A stretch of DNA of 64,000 bases from positions 3,365,523-3,429,522 of the forward strand of contig CM072555.1 of the NCBI GenBank assembly GCA_036898215.1. The letters are read 5' to 3'. Source of the stretch: Platycarya strobilacea (Eukaryota; Streptophyta; Magnoliopsida; Fagales; Juglandaceae). Each line of letters starts with the position of its first letter. Positions within the stretch are counted from its first letter, which is position 1. The position numbers were made by a program, and so were the translations under genes. Under the pieces are notes generated by a model. The model made no database searches, was not told the DNA's origin, and worked only from the letters and a program-made list of their open reading frames with translations. Shown one piece after another: positions 1 to 12,100 of the stretch.

Positions 1-544
1 TTCCTTTCAAATTAGAATAAGATTTAGAAAAACATAAACAAACATAAAGTTTTCCTCCAAGACGATCGTGGATACGTTTAACAAATATTTATGTACCTCC
101 GTAAACCTGAGTTTTCTTCATTGCAATTATATCATTATTCTAATAATATATTATAAATGGTGTTCTTGTATCCTGAAATTAATGTTGCATAATGCGCAGG
201 TGATGCCTTGCTCATATCATTTCTGTCGTGTTGAAAACTACGACTTATCATCCATACGTAATTGAACTCTGAACAAATTAACACCAAATTCATTTTCTCA
301 AAATCCAGCAGCGAGAGTTTAATAGAAAGATGCAACACCAACGAAGAAGCTAATTCATAATCCATGTATTTATGAACTAATAATGAAAAGAAATTGATAG
401 TCCCCAATAATCCAAGAAACATAGATGAAACCAAACCCCCCAAAAAAAGAATAACCCTTCAATATTAAAAAAATTATTCTGGAACTCCGAACAATTAGAA
501 AGTCAATACTAATAATTCGTGAAAATCGAAGAAAAGTCTTTACC

Positions 545-670
545 TGAGTTCTCAAAGAGACTGGTTTCGGGCGAAGAGAACGAGGGAGAGGGTGGGCAGA
601 AATAAGGAAAGGAAAGATATTGAAGCTTCCTAGAAACGAATGAATTTGCTTTTCTTTTTTCGTCCGGTTA
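545..670 (-). other. Putative first untranslated exon of a minus-strand gene extending off the left edge
   Basis: Read on the minus strand this is a pyrimidine-rich stretch, CCCTCTCCCTCGTTCTC in its middle, typical of a plant 5' leader. It ends in CTCAG directly followed by GTAAAGAC, a good splice donor at 543-542. No long reading frame lies in it, so it would be a non-coding first exon with the coding part at positions below 1. The right limit (about 670) is a guess. The remaining 1-541 would be intron; I see no convincing acceptor or coding exon there. This is inference from composition and one splice signal only. Confidence 0.35.
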
Positions 671-879
671 GGTAGTTGATCACCTATTAAGTAGTAATAT
701 ATTAAAGTTAGAATAGCGCAAAAAATATATATATATATATAATTATATATATATATATTAAAGTTAGAATAGAATATTATTAAAATAATATTTTTAATAA
801 TATTTTATTAACAAATATAAATGATTTATTATAATTTTCAAATAAAATGAGACAATTTATATAATGTTCGTTTGATCGT

Positions 880-1200
880 GAATTCACCAATAGAATGAAG
901 TCACGATGGCAGCAGTTTCTACGTGTCATGCTATGGTTAACCCGCATCCACCGACACGTAAGCTTTCTCTTCCCAATTGGTTTGTACTTTGTAGGCATCG
1001 CCCTTTCTCATGTGCACGTAAGGAGCGAAAAAAATAGAGAAATATTATATGTACGTTTTTTTTAACATACACGTCGAAGTTGAGATAGCAATAGTCGCGT
1101 GAATCACAAGGACAATTCTAGCCGTTGGATCGATTGAATTGTGGCCGTTTAATCCTTGAATCGCGTGGCTCACACCTAGCCAATGGGCCAGTTGGCGTTC
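880..1200 (-). promoter_or_regulatory. Possible promoter of the minus-strand gene at the left edge
   Basis: A less AT-rich island between AT-rich flanks. It carries several ACGT-core motifs (TACGTGTC near 920, GACACGTA near 953, GCACGTAA near 1015) and a CCAAT-type motif near 1180. ACGT cores bind plant bZIP and bHLH factors. It lies just upstream, in minus-strand sense, of the putative leader exon at 545-670. There is no experimental or comparative support. Confidence 0.25.
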
Positions 1201-1239
1201 GGGATTTCCTAAAAAAATTTTCGTTAATAGGCATTGATT

Positions 1240-3302
1240 TTTTACCTTCTACAACTTAATTATTTTATTTTTAAATTTTTTAAAAATTAATATTTGAGAT
1301 CCTGAAGCGAGAGTGATATCTATATCAATCTAGCGTTAAGAGATTAATCAAAAGAAAATATTAGCTATCAATTTATAAAAATTAATACCTTATATTCCGT
1401 TAGTTTTTAACAAGAAATTGACAGTGAAATAATTCTTTTTTTTATACGTAAATTTAAAAAAAAAATTAAGATCTCAAATTATAAAAACATGAAAAATCTA
1501 GAAACTGAAAATTCAATTAGTCCTAAATTTTTTCCTCAAATATATATTGTGATTAAGGGAGAGATTAATATATTATTTAAACTCTTATATTTGGTAATGA
1601 AAAATTATTCAAATATTTAATTATTAAATGTCTTTAAAGTAGGAATGAAGGGTTCTTATTTAAGTCTTCATAATATATTAATTTCTAATTATTTAATATA
1701 TATGATAAGTGAAATTTTATTTATTTGTATACCGGACTGATGTATACCTACCACTTGCTTGATGATATTAAGGTTGATATTATGTAGGAATAAACGAAAT
1801 TAAATATTATGATATTCAAGTCTATATTCCTTTTAATCATAAAATAATATTGGAAAAACATAATTATAAATAATCTCTAACTCAATTCAAACCGGGAAGA
1901 TCGGCAGACGTGAGTGGATTGGTCTAACTTCTAAATTGGTTTTCAAAAGTCTTCCATTGAGACAACGATTTGCGACAGCAATGGCGTTGACTTTGACCAC
2001 CGTAATTTTTTGGGCAAATCATTAATTTTTTTAATAATATAATAAATAAAATACACAATTTTCATTTCTTTTAATTTTAAATTCATTATTTTATTCCTCA
2101 ATCATATATATTGTGTAGCATACAATAAATATCAACATCATAATTTATTAATTAGCATTTGTCTTTAGTATTTTTTTTTATGGAAATCTTATTTATTATT
2201 CTCACATCACACACTAATATATAATTTGTTATTTTTTTATCTTTTATTTAAATATATAAATTTACACATCAATATTTATATATTTAAATAACATGTCAGA
2301 ATGTTGCAATTGAAATCAGAAGTTTATAAGCTAATTCAAGGTCAGTCGGGCCTCTCAAATTCAAACTATGTAGTACATCAAACATGACCAAATCCTCTCT
2401 TACGAGAACAATAAAAGGCTAGGCTAGCGCAACAAACGCGCTGAATTAATAGTTGGACTTGTCAGCCATAATTATTTCAACTGCATGACATTAATTCTAG
2501 CTCGAATTTGGTCCCAAATCTCATTCAAATATGAATCCAGAATTTTCGCTAAACATAAGTCCTCTGTTTCCAATAGATTCTCTCTGGTCATGTACGTCTT
2601 TTTTTACACCCATTAAGAAGTAAAAAGTTTTTAGGAATATTTGAAGGATAATTATATCCTTAGGCCGGTTTCACGAGTACATAAAATACGCCCTCTGATG
2701 TGGCAAACTTGGTGTAAGAGGGTTCGGTCTAATTGAAGCAGTTCATTCCAGTGAATCGATCATTACATAATACAAGAAAAGGCATCCATTTTGGACCACG
2801 CGTTGTTCAATTTGAAATAAGAATCGAATCTTATGAATGGTCAAATTTTTTTTGTCAGTGTCACATCTTATACATGCACAAATATCTCGAATCTAATGAT
2901 GAAAGTGGCATATGATTGGTCAGAATTACATCCGGAAGAAAATATGACTACCCCATAAGATTAGTGAAGCTGCTTTCTCCCTTTAAGATGTCCGAAAGAA
3001 TAGTAGGAACACATTTCACGTGTGATCATTATCAAAAAATAAAAATAAAAGGAAAGTCTTAAATTAGAATCGGATCCAATAAAAGAAAAGTTTTTAGGTC
3101 AAAGCATCCTGATAAGCATGACATTGGTGCTTTTTAAGTTTAAGAAGTTTGATATGCATTCCTTTACAAAAAAAAAAAAAAATATGCATTTATATGATTA
3201 TATCTAGTACGAGTCCCTGTCAATGCCTAATTATCGAAAATTTTGGGCATACGTTCCATTTTGTAACTCAAAATTATTAGGGTGATAGGGTTATTTTTAT
3301 TA
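1240..3302. other. AT-rich intergenic DNA, nothing recognised
   Basis: About 2 kb of AT-rich sequence with poly-A and poly-T runs. Short open frames here, such as 2733-2915, have no recognisable domain and look like chance. No terminal repeats, tRNA boxes or splice-bounded exons were noticed. Confidence 0.5.
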
Positions 3303-3454
3303 GAGAAATGATAGATGCAGTTGTGGAGTTGCAAGTGGCGTACAATCGTTTTAAAAAAAAATGAATATATATGGGACCCACGTGAAAAAATTAACTTTTT
3401 TTCTAAAGCGACTGCACGCCGTTTGCAATTCCACGACTGTATGTAGCATTACCC
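3303..3454. mobile_element. Mutator-like MITE, 152 bp, with 9-bp target duplication
   Basis: The two ends form a long imperfect inverted repeat: the left arm begins GAGAAATGATAGATGCAG and the reverse complement of the right end begins GGGTAATGCTACATACAG, with pairing continuing for about 45 bases. The direct repeat TTTTTATTA flanks both sides (3294-3302 and 3455-3463). A 9-bp duplication is the signature of Mutator superfamily transposition. The centre is a short A-rich loop with no coding capacity, so it would depend on a transposase made elsewhere. Confidence 0.75.
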
Positions 3455-4115
3455 TTTTTATTACTATATGATTATCCGTTTATTATAGTTATTGTATTTC
3501 AAAATTTTTTTAAAGTATTTTTTTAATATATTAAATTATTAAAAAAATAATAAAATAATAAAATTTTATTAATAATCACTTCCTTAATTATCAAGTAAAA
3601 TAAAAAATTAAAAAAAAAATCAAATACAAAAATAATAGTAGATGAGTAAAAAAAAAAAATCCTATCATTTTCCAATTATTATTATTAGAATACTTCTACA
3701 TTCATATATGGAGATCGGGTTGTGGAACCCGTCAGTGTCTAGTATGTTTTTTTTGTTTTTCATGTATCTTTTTATCATTTTTAAATATTTATTCCTTTTA
3801 AAAAAAATCGCAATAATAATAATAAAAATACTTAATTGTCAAGTAAAAAACAAAAAAAAAAAAGTTATTCGAGATCCCAACCGAGAATACCAAATTGTGA
3901 CTTTAGCATTTAATTATTATTATTCTTTCAATTTGAATTTCAAATCAGGGAATTATTTCATACACAATAAAAGAGAAATAATTTAATCATAAAAATATTA
4001 TGAAAATAAATTTATAAATTAATATGATTTGATGTGATATAATAAATTAAAAAATTACTATTATTATAAATTAAAAAATAAATTGACAATAGGTCCGTCA
4101 TTAAAATTTAAAAAA
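3455..4115. other. Very AT-rich spacer, nothing recognised
   Basis: Dominated by A and T homopolymers. The open frame at 3642-3986 is low-complexity (runs of lysine and isoleucine) and is judged a composition artefact. Confidence 0.5.
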
Positions 4116-4385
4116 GGAAACTGCTATTTATCCCGCTTTTATTGCTCTTGATCCTATCCCGTTAAGTTTTTTTTTCAGTTTTTTTTACATGAATTTTAAA
4201 TAAATATTTTAAAATAATATTATGATTTTTTTATATTTTTAAAAAATATTTTAAGATATTAAAAAAATTATATAAAAAACATAGATTTAAAAATCATATA
4301 AAAAAAAACTAACAAAAAAATAAAAATAAAAACTTAAACGGCATAAGAAACAAGATCTGTAGGAGGGGGAGAAATAATATTTTCC
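4116..4385. repeat. Fold-back (inverted-repeat) element, 270 bp
   Basis: The left arm starts GGAAACTGCTATTTATCCCG and the reverse complement of the right arm starts GGAAAATATTATTTCTCCCC. Both continue through a CTTGATCC/TCTTGTTT segment into CCGTTAAG/CCGTTTAAG and then T-rich sequence, so the whole unit could fold into one long imperfect hairpin. A shorter unit with a very similar left end lies at 55793-55930, which points to a dispersed MITE-like family. No clear target duplication was seen. Confidence 0.55.
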
Positions 4386-5078
4386 TTTAAAAAATAACCC
4401 TTCAATTACACAGCGGCATGTAAGAAGTTTCATAAATTTCGGGTTTCTCCACGTTTCACTCGATTAACTGATATATAAAAAAAAAAAAAATGAACATGTC
4501 TCGAAACTTCACTCTCATCTCGCATTTCTCAAGCATCAACTCCGTCTTGCAGCAAGTCTTCACCTCATAAATTGGTCTTCAGTCACACGCAAAGACCAAG
4601 CATTATTAAAATTAATTAGTTTGGTAGATGGTGGATTATCTGTACATGCACCGCTGAAGCATGTTCTGAATTTTTTGTATGAGATGAATTACATAGTCGA
4701 GTTTAATTAAGATTTTGGCATGCCATACAAGAGAATTTTCTAATCGTTTTGGGAGTATTTAGTATATCCCTTTTTTGTTTCATGGACTATTTGAATGAGA
4801 TGGGTTACATAGTCGAGTATTATTTTAAATATGATAAATATTTTTTTAATTTTAATTTACAAATAAAAATAAAAATATATTATATTATATTTAATTTTAT
4901 AAAATATCTTACCTCATTTAAATGGCATAACTAAATGAGAACAGCATCATGCCATCAACTGATGTTTTAAATTATTATTTTTTATGTGAATTCACGGATG
5001 AAATTCTGATTTCTATATAAAAAAAAATTATGTGAATTATGTAAAAGGTAAATTAAATAGAGTTTGGAGCATTGGACC

Positions 5079-5714
5079 TAGGGCTGCAAATTATTCGATT
5101 AAAAATAAATTCAAGCCGAATCAAGTTGAGCTAAATTCAAATAACTCTAGTTCGAGTCGAGTTGAAAATTTGTCGAATCGAGTCAAATTCGAGCCGATTA
5201 AAGACGAACTCAAATCGAATAGAATTATTTATCGATATTTCTTTTTACTCTTTAATGATCCGTACGAACTGAGTCGAACTTAATCGAGTAATTACTCGAG
5301 TTTTTTACTCTTTATAAATATTTAATTCAATAATTTTGTTGTAAATTTAATGCATTATTATCGTAAAAAAATAAAATATGTTACTTCTACATAAAAAAAT
5401 ATATTACTTATATAAAATATTAAAAATAATATATATAATACATAAAATATATAATAAAAGAATTTATGTAAGAATATATACAATATTATATACACGTATA
5501 TAAAAATATTACGAATATTGTTATAAGTTTGAAACGAGTCGAGTCGGATTTAAACGAACATTGTTCACAAATATAAATTGAATCTAATTAAAATTATATA
5601 AATTTAATTAGTTTAATATTTGAATTAATATTAATAATCATGAACTATTTATTTATTAAATAAATTAAATTTAAATCAAATTTATACAAATCAAATTTAA
5701 ATTATTCATCAGCC
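5079..5714. mobile_element. Possible decayed hAT-type non-autonomous element
   Basis: It begins TAGGGCTGCAAATTATTCG and ends AATTATTCATCAGCC, weakly inverted copies of each other. Just inside the left end and again near 5530 are repeated GAGTCGAG/CGAATCGAG motifs, the kind of subterminal repeats seen in plant hAT elements. The interior is AT-rich with no transposase. I could not find a matching 8-bp duplication, so the boundaries are uncertain. The 83-codon frame at 5032-5283 simply reads through the repeats. Confidence 0.35.
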
Positions 5715-6132
5715 ACTTTCTTCGTTTGCAATCTTATTTGAACCGCTCGTTATTTCCAAGCCTGCTTTCGCAGGGTACAGTCACCAACCACCCATTGCCC
5801 AACAACCCAGTTTTAAAGTCCAAAGTACCTACCCCGGTTTGATATCCGTCATTCTCAGCAGGCTTCCACGTAACCAGAAATGTACACACTTCTAATCCAT
5901 TAGCAACCGTCCAAAACGACACGTGCTCTGTACACCGCAACATCGACCGCCCGAACCCCCTGACATTTTGATTTTAAAGTTTCGAAATAATACCTGTACT
6001 ATGCTGCTGGCGACGATATCACCGATGGTTGCGAGAACCGAACAGCAAATGATCTGAAAGAACTTCCAACAAGTCTCTCCCTCTCTGTCTCTCTCGACTC
6101 ATTTTCGTTGGCCGTGATTGCATGCCATTGCC
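5715..6132 (+). promoter_or_regulatory. Promoter and 5' leader of the coiled-coil membrane protein gene
   Basis: This GC-richer stretch runs up to the ATG at 6133. It contains a G-box-like GACACGTGCTC near 5917 and, from about 6070, a CT-rich leader (CTCTCCCTCTCTGTCTCTCTC) typical of plant 5' UTRs. A four-codon upstream ORF starts at 6122 and its TGA (6134-6136) overlaps the main ATG as ATGA. The transcription start cannot be fixed from sequence. Confidence 0.45.
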
Positions 6133-6136
6133 ATGA
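6122..6136 (+). promoter_or_regulatory. Minimal upstream ORF overlapping the main start codon
   Basis: ATG CCA TTG CCA TGA. Its stop codon overlaps the main ATG at 6133 by sharing ATG/TGA. Such an overlap permits termination-reinitiation or leaky scanning and could lower translation of the downstream frame. It is in the leader only if transcription starts upstream of 6122, which the CT-rich leader suggests. Confidence 0.45.
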
Positions 6137-9100
6137 CGACTTCGAAGCTCTTGCTTTTGTCAATCTTCCTATCTCTAGTTTTTGCGCATGTTAGGGCAAG
6201 TGTTCCGGTCGATGAAGACGAGACAGTTAAAGTCGCCGGATCTGACGCTTCTGATTCTCTGAAGATCGAACTGGAACAACTTAAGTTCAAGATCCAAGAA
6301 CTTGGTCAGTTTGTTTCTGTGCTCGTTATTCTCCGACTTTAGCGCGTTCTCGTTTTCAGTTTTTCTTTGTAGTTCCTTTGCTTCTGTTTGGATGCGGAGA
6401 TGATTTGAGGCAGTGAAGAAGAAAAAAGTAGATGGTGTCACTCAATAGGCCCTTCTACAATGAAAACCTTATTTGAATGATGGTTTTTATGCTCTATGCC
6501 CCCGTGAATTTCAGTTTTAATTATCTCGATAATTTTTTAACGCGAAATTTGAGGGGAAATCGCTTAGTTTGACGAAGACTCTGAGATTACTTCCATGAAG
6601 ATTGGTCCGTTTGATTTATGGGGCACTGTAGTCTATAGCTTTGACGGAGATAAATTCCCAATGCTGTGTTTGTTTCTTAAGAAGCTAATCTTGAAGCTCT
6701 GGTAATTGGCTTTATGGGTTGTCGTATATTTTTCTTTGTTAATTCTCAAAATTCTATGTTCGTTCATTTTTTGTTTTTGTTTTGTTTTGTTTACCTTTTC
6801 TCTGTGCATCGAAATAGAGCATAATGGAACAGTAGTACAACCACTGAGAGAATGACTAAGATCGTAGTCAACTGAATGATAGAAACAATGGTGAAAGGAA
6901 CAGTAACCCACGTCACCCGTTAAAGCGTGATGAAAATTAGTCTTGCTTCGTTTGATTTATAAATATATGAGAGTCACTAGATGATATTAAATTCTCTGTT
7001 CAGCCATTGGAAGCTTTCGTTGATGTCAAGGTGTGGACGAGTGGCATGGAAAGATCCATGTTGTGAATCTCGCTTATTGGGATTAAGGCTTAATTGGGTC
7101 ACGTTTAGTATTATAAAAGGAGTATCACCATCTTTCTCGAGATGAAATTTTGAAATATTGAACTGGGTTTTGTGTTGCCTTGTTGACTGATGTTTTTTCA
7201 CTTTTTGTCATTGAAGAGTCCCACGTTGATAAGAAATCCAAAGAACTGAAAGCTAAGGAAGGTAGGATAGGGGAGAAGGCAAAGATCATTCAAGAGAAGT
7301 CAGAGAGCATTGCTTCCTTGCAGAGTGAGATTGCATCCCTCCAGGTGAGTATTGGGATTGGACTCTGCAAAACCACTGCCGGAAAACAACCACTAATCTC
7401 ATTTTGCAAGAGTTGAAATATATAAGACATTTTTATATTTTAATTATTGTAATTTGTATGAAAATAGAAGTTACTGCAAAGGCACTCACTGTCCACTACA
7501 TTTTTGGGTATCATCCATAATTTACCCCAAAAATTAAGGGCACGTTCATAGGGTAGCCATCCTTGGAATTACATCTAGCCTTTTTTTTTTTCAAGTGCAA
7601 AATTGTAAAAAAAAGAAACATTAATACCTACTTTTGTGAGGTCTGTGTTGACAAGAGTTCAATATACATTGTTTTTTCTTATTAATTTCAGGAAAAAGGG
7701 ACTTCAGATGCTGCGGAGTTGGTTCGTAAGGCTCATGCGCGCGTTGATGAATTAGAGAAGGAGGTAAGATATCGGCAAGCAAACAATTGACTCTCTTGTA
7801 AACATTGATTCTTTATTCTCTGTCATTATCTACACAGGCTGACAAACGTAAAAGTGAACTAGAAACTCAAAACAAGGAGAAGAAGGCTTTGGAAGCTCGG
7901 GTAGATGAAGCCGAAAGGAAAGTACATGATTTGAGTTTGAAACTAGAGACTGTGAGTTACTTATCTATTCTGTTTCAACACTTTATTTCTTTGAGATTAG
8001 TTCATTTTTGTTGCATGAAATGAACATCAACATAACAAGAAGATTTTCCATTTAGGGAGTTGGACATAGTTTGTTAAACCCTCCAAGAGCATAAATGATT
8101 AACCATATTAGAAAATTAAGACTTAGTGTTTTCACGTATCTATTTTTTGAGATGAGCGGACACTAAACATCTATCATGCTCTACAATGCTTCGATGGATA
8201 TTACTTCCTATGATGCCCTCTTTAGGGAGGGATTGCTTTTAGGTAGAAGTTACAACAAGCATAGTCTAAGAAGAGATTCAAGACCATATAGTGAGCTACT
8301 AAGAAGAGCTCCTCAAAGAAACGGCTGCATGGTGTCCTAAATTGGGTGGATTAATGTTTAACCAGTTGGATGATTGTGTTGCAAGTTGGTTGGAGAGACC
8401 TTTTGAGGAAGTTGAAGTACACCAAGTGGTGCGCCACATGGGAAAAGATAAAGCCCTGGGGTCCAACGGTTTTTCCTTGGCGATCTTCCAAGAGTGTTGG
8501 GAGGTGGTGAAAGAGGATGTGATGCGGGTTTTCCATGAGTTTCATCTTAGCCACAAGTTTGAGAAATCCCTCAACGCCACATTTATTGCTCAAATTCCAA
8601 AGATTATGGGTGCCACGGAGCTAAAGAATTCTCACCCTATTAGCTTGGTGGCGGGTTATACAAAATCATCTCGAAGGTGCTAGCATGTCATATGAGTTGT
8701 GTGATGGACAAGATAATTTTAAAACCACAAAATGCCTTCGTGCGGGGTCGACAAATTTTGGATTCAATCATAAAAGCCAACAAGTGCTTGGATAGTAGGT
8801 TGATGGATGGTATTTCAGGAGTACTTTACAAGCTTGACATGGAAAAGGCTTATGACCACTTGAGTTGGGATTTTTTGCTTTATATGTTAAAGAGATGCAA
8901 ATTTGGAGATAAGTGGTGTGGTTGGGTTAATCATTGTATTTCAATGGCCCATTTTTCTGTGTTATTCAATGACAAACCATGTGGCTTTTTCTCGAGCTCA
9001 AGGGGATTAAGATAAGCAGACCCACTTTCTCTTTTTTTATTTGTTATAGTAATGGAAGCGCTAAGCCGAATGATGGATGCTGTAGTCCGGGGAGATTTTT

Positions 9101-12100
9101 TGTCAGGTTTTGCAGTGGGTAATGGGTTATCCATCACCCATTTACTTTATGCGGATGACACTTTAATTTTTTGTGACGCAGATAGCAACCAACTTCAAGC
9201 GCTAAAGGCCATACTTCTATGTTTTGAGGCGGTTTCGGATCTTAAAGCCAACTTGGTAAAATCGGAATTGGTCCGGGTGGGGGAAGTAGAGAACATCAAC
9301 CATTTAGCCAGATTGTTTGGGTTGTACGGTGGCCACCCTTCCTATGAGATATCTTGGACATTTAAAGCAACATTAATATGGGATGAGGTTGTAGAGAAGG
9401 TTGAAAAAAGATTATCAAGGTGGAAGCGGTTGTATCTGTCAAAGGGTGGGAGATTAATTCTCATTCAAAGCACACTCTCCAATATTTCCACATACTACCT
9501 CTTTTTGTTCCCTCTCTGGCAGGGGTAGCGAATTGGATTGAAAAATTATTTAGAGACCGCTTTTTTTTTTTGGGGGGGGGGGGGGGGGAACGGGGACGGG
9601 GCGGAACATAAATTTCATCTAGTGGGTTCGTCTAAAGCGTGTAGGCCAAAGGAGCTGGGTGGCTTGGGGGTGTAGAACTTGACTACTTTCAACTAAGCTC
9701 TTTTAGGAAAGTGGATGTGGAAATTTCAGTTGGAAGATGAGTCTTTGTGGAGAATGGTTGTAGAGGGGAATATGGTTGTGACCGGGGGGGGGGGGGGGGG
9801 GGGTGCACTAAGGAGGGTAGAGGGACTTATAAAATGAGCCTTTGGAAGTTTATTAGGAAGGGGTGGAATGTGTTTTCAACACATTACTTATGAGGTTGGT
9901 GAGGGTGCAAGAATCAGTTTTTGGTTTGATAAATGTTGTGGGGAGAGCACTCTTTTTTCTGCATTCCCAAGAGTTTTTAGTCTAGTTTCAAACCAACAGG
10001 TTGTTGTTTCCGATGTGCAGAGTAGAGCCAATGGCACAGTGTACTGGAATCTGACTTTTTCCAGAAATCTGCAGGATTGGGAAGTTGAGGAGATTACTGA
10101 TTTTTACAGCTTCCTCTATTCTAGGCAGGTTGGAGGGAATGGGAGGGATAGAATGCTATGGAACCACTCCGGAAACAAAAAAGTCAATGTTAAGTCATTC
10201 TACAAGGTGCTGCAAACCGGCTAGCTAGATGGGTTCCCTTGGAAGGGTATATGGAAAGTCTCAGCGCTACCTAAAGCTACATTTTTCATTTGGACAGCGG
10301 TATGGAGTAAGATTTTGACGGCTGACAACTTAAGAAAAAGAGGAATGATAGTTATGGAATGGTATTACTTGTGCAAGACGAATGAGGAGTCAATAGACCA
10401 TATTTTCCTGCATTGCAAAGTAGCAAGGATGTTATGGGACGGTGTCGTTAGTAGGGCTTGATTGAATTGGGTCATGCCCAAACGTGTGGCGGATCTCCTA
10501 GCATTTTGGAATCGACATCATCAGTGCAAACAATTGGCTGCGATGTGGAGGATGATTCCTTTGTGTCTACTGTGATGTCTTTGGATAGAAAGAAATGAGA
10601 GATGTTTCAATGGCAAAGAGAGGTCCATGGGAGAAATTTGGGACTTCTTTGTTTTTACTTTGGTTCAATGGTTTTCCGCCCTTGTTCTAAAGGGAGGGAA
10701 TGTCCATGAATTTTTGACTACTTTTCAATTTGCTAGAATGTAATTAGGTGTCTTTTTTGTATACTTCCTATGTACACGGGATTTGCCTAGTTGCATTCAA
10801 TCAATAAAGATTATTACTTATAAAAGGAAAGCATACCATTTGCTTTGATTCCTAACGCAACTCAAGAACCGTAAGTTCAAATTTTATCATGGTTAGGGGT
10901 GTGTCTCTTCTTGGACAGAGTTCAAGTTAAGCAACTTTGAAAGGTTCTTGCTTGAACTTGGATTTTTGTTTGATTGTAATTTTAGTTACTATCTTTTCAT
11001 TGACTATATATCATGTCACCTTTTGTTATTCCAGTTCTGTGCTTTTAATCATTCAATTTGAAAATTTCTCTGATATCGTGATATGATAATGGTATAGTGA
11101 AGACAGACACTGTCTTCTTTTTATTTTTATTTTTAAATAAGTTTGTCTTCTCTGTACAGTTCCAAAAGATTAATGATGAACAGAAGACCAGAATCCGTAA
11201 AATTGAACGGGCTCTTAAAGTTGCTGAGGTACCTAACCTGGTGCTGATAGAACTCATACTATGTCAGATTCTACGTGATGGATCTAATGTGCTGGTTTTC
11301 TTTTTGGAATTTGTTAGGAAGAAATGATCAAGGCAAAGTCTGAGGCCACTTCAAAAACACAGAAGTTAAAGGAGGTAAAATTGGTTTAGTTTTTCATGCT
11401 CTGCATCTCTTTGTAGACTACTAGTATTATGGGCTTGGAAAGTTCTAGGGCATATCGGTCATGTTTGTCCTTTGACTTTGTTGCTCAAGTATTAATTTTC
11501 TCTATTTACTCTACCCTCCACAGTTTGAACTGAATCTAGTTAAAATATATATTGGCCAGAAATTTTGTGGACATTGCCCAGAATTTACTGTTTGCTGTTC
11601 CGAATGAGGGTTCAAAGCTTCTGAATGTTGCCATTGTTGTTATGAACATTGTCTTTTCTGTGTACGTGCATTATGCATCCAGGCACATGAGTGACATTAT
11701 GCAACTCTAGTTAACCACAAGCAGCTCATTAATGTATATAAGATGTTGCATGGTTGCATTAATTGTCTTCTTGATATCTTGTATACCCATGACGAGAAAA
11801 GGAGCTAAAAATGGAATTCAATGGAAAAACTGACAAAAATGTGGCAGGTTCATGGTGCGTGGTTTCCACCTTGGCTTGCTGTGCATTTTATCCATTGTCA
11901 GGTAAATTTAGTGCAATTGTGTTTTGCACAAGTGGGATACTTCACATGAGAGCTGAAAACCTATCTTCTTGTAGTCCTTCATGGAGAGACATTGGAATGA
12001 GCGTGGTAAACCAGTTATGGATTTGGTAATTGAGAAGGTATTTTTTCCTCCTTGTTGCTATGTATTTACCAAGTGGTAGACTTTATTTGACTAATGTTTA

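Larger units (their letters stand above)
8240..10828 (+). mobile_element. Decayed L1-type LINE inside intron 4 of the coiled-coil gene
   Basis: Fragments of one non-LTR retrotransposon polyprotein appear in order but in shifting frames. The reverse transcriptase starts near 8342 (DKALGSNGFSLAIFQECW, then NAFVRGRQILDS and KLDMEKAYDHLSWDFLLYML). The catalytic YADDTLIF box is at about 9149-9172. The C-terminal zinc-binding domain (zf-RVT) covers about 9868-10450. The 3' end is a short tail with AATAAAGATTATTACTTATAAAAG. The 5' end is truncated: no endonuclease or ORF1 is present. Several stops and frameshifts, plus two long G homopolymers, make it inactive. It lies in the same orientation as the host gene and accounts for most of the 3.2-kb intron. 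No clear target duplication was identified. Confidence 0.85.

Noticed and set aside
3642..3986. Open frame of 114 codons
   Set aside because: Low-complexity Lys/Ile/Tyr text from AT-rich DNA without codon bias or homologous motif.
5734..5943. Minus-strand frame of 69 codons upstream of the coiled-coil gene
   Set aside because: No known domain, no splice or promoter context on that strand, and it overlaps the promoter and leader of the plus-strand gene.
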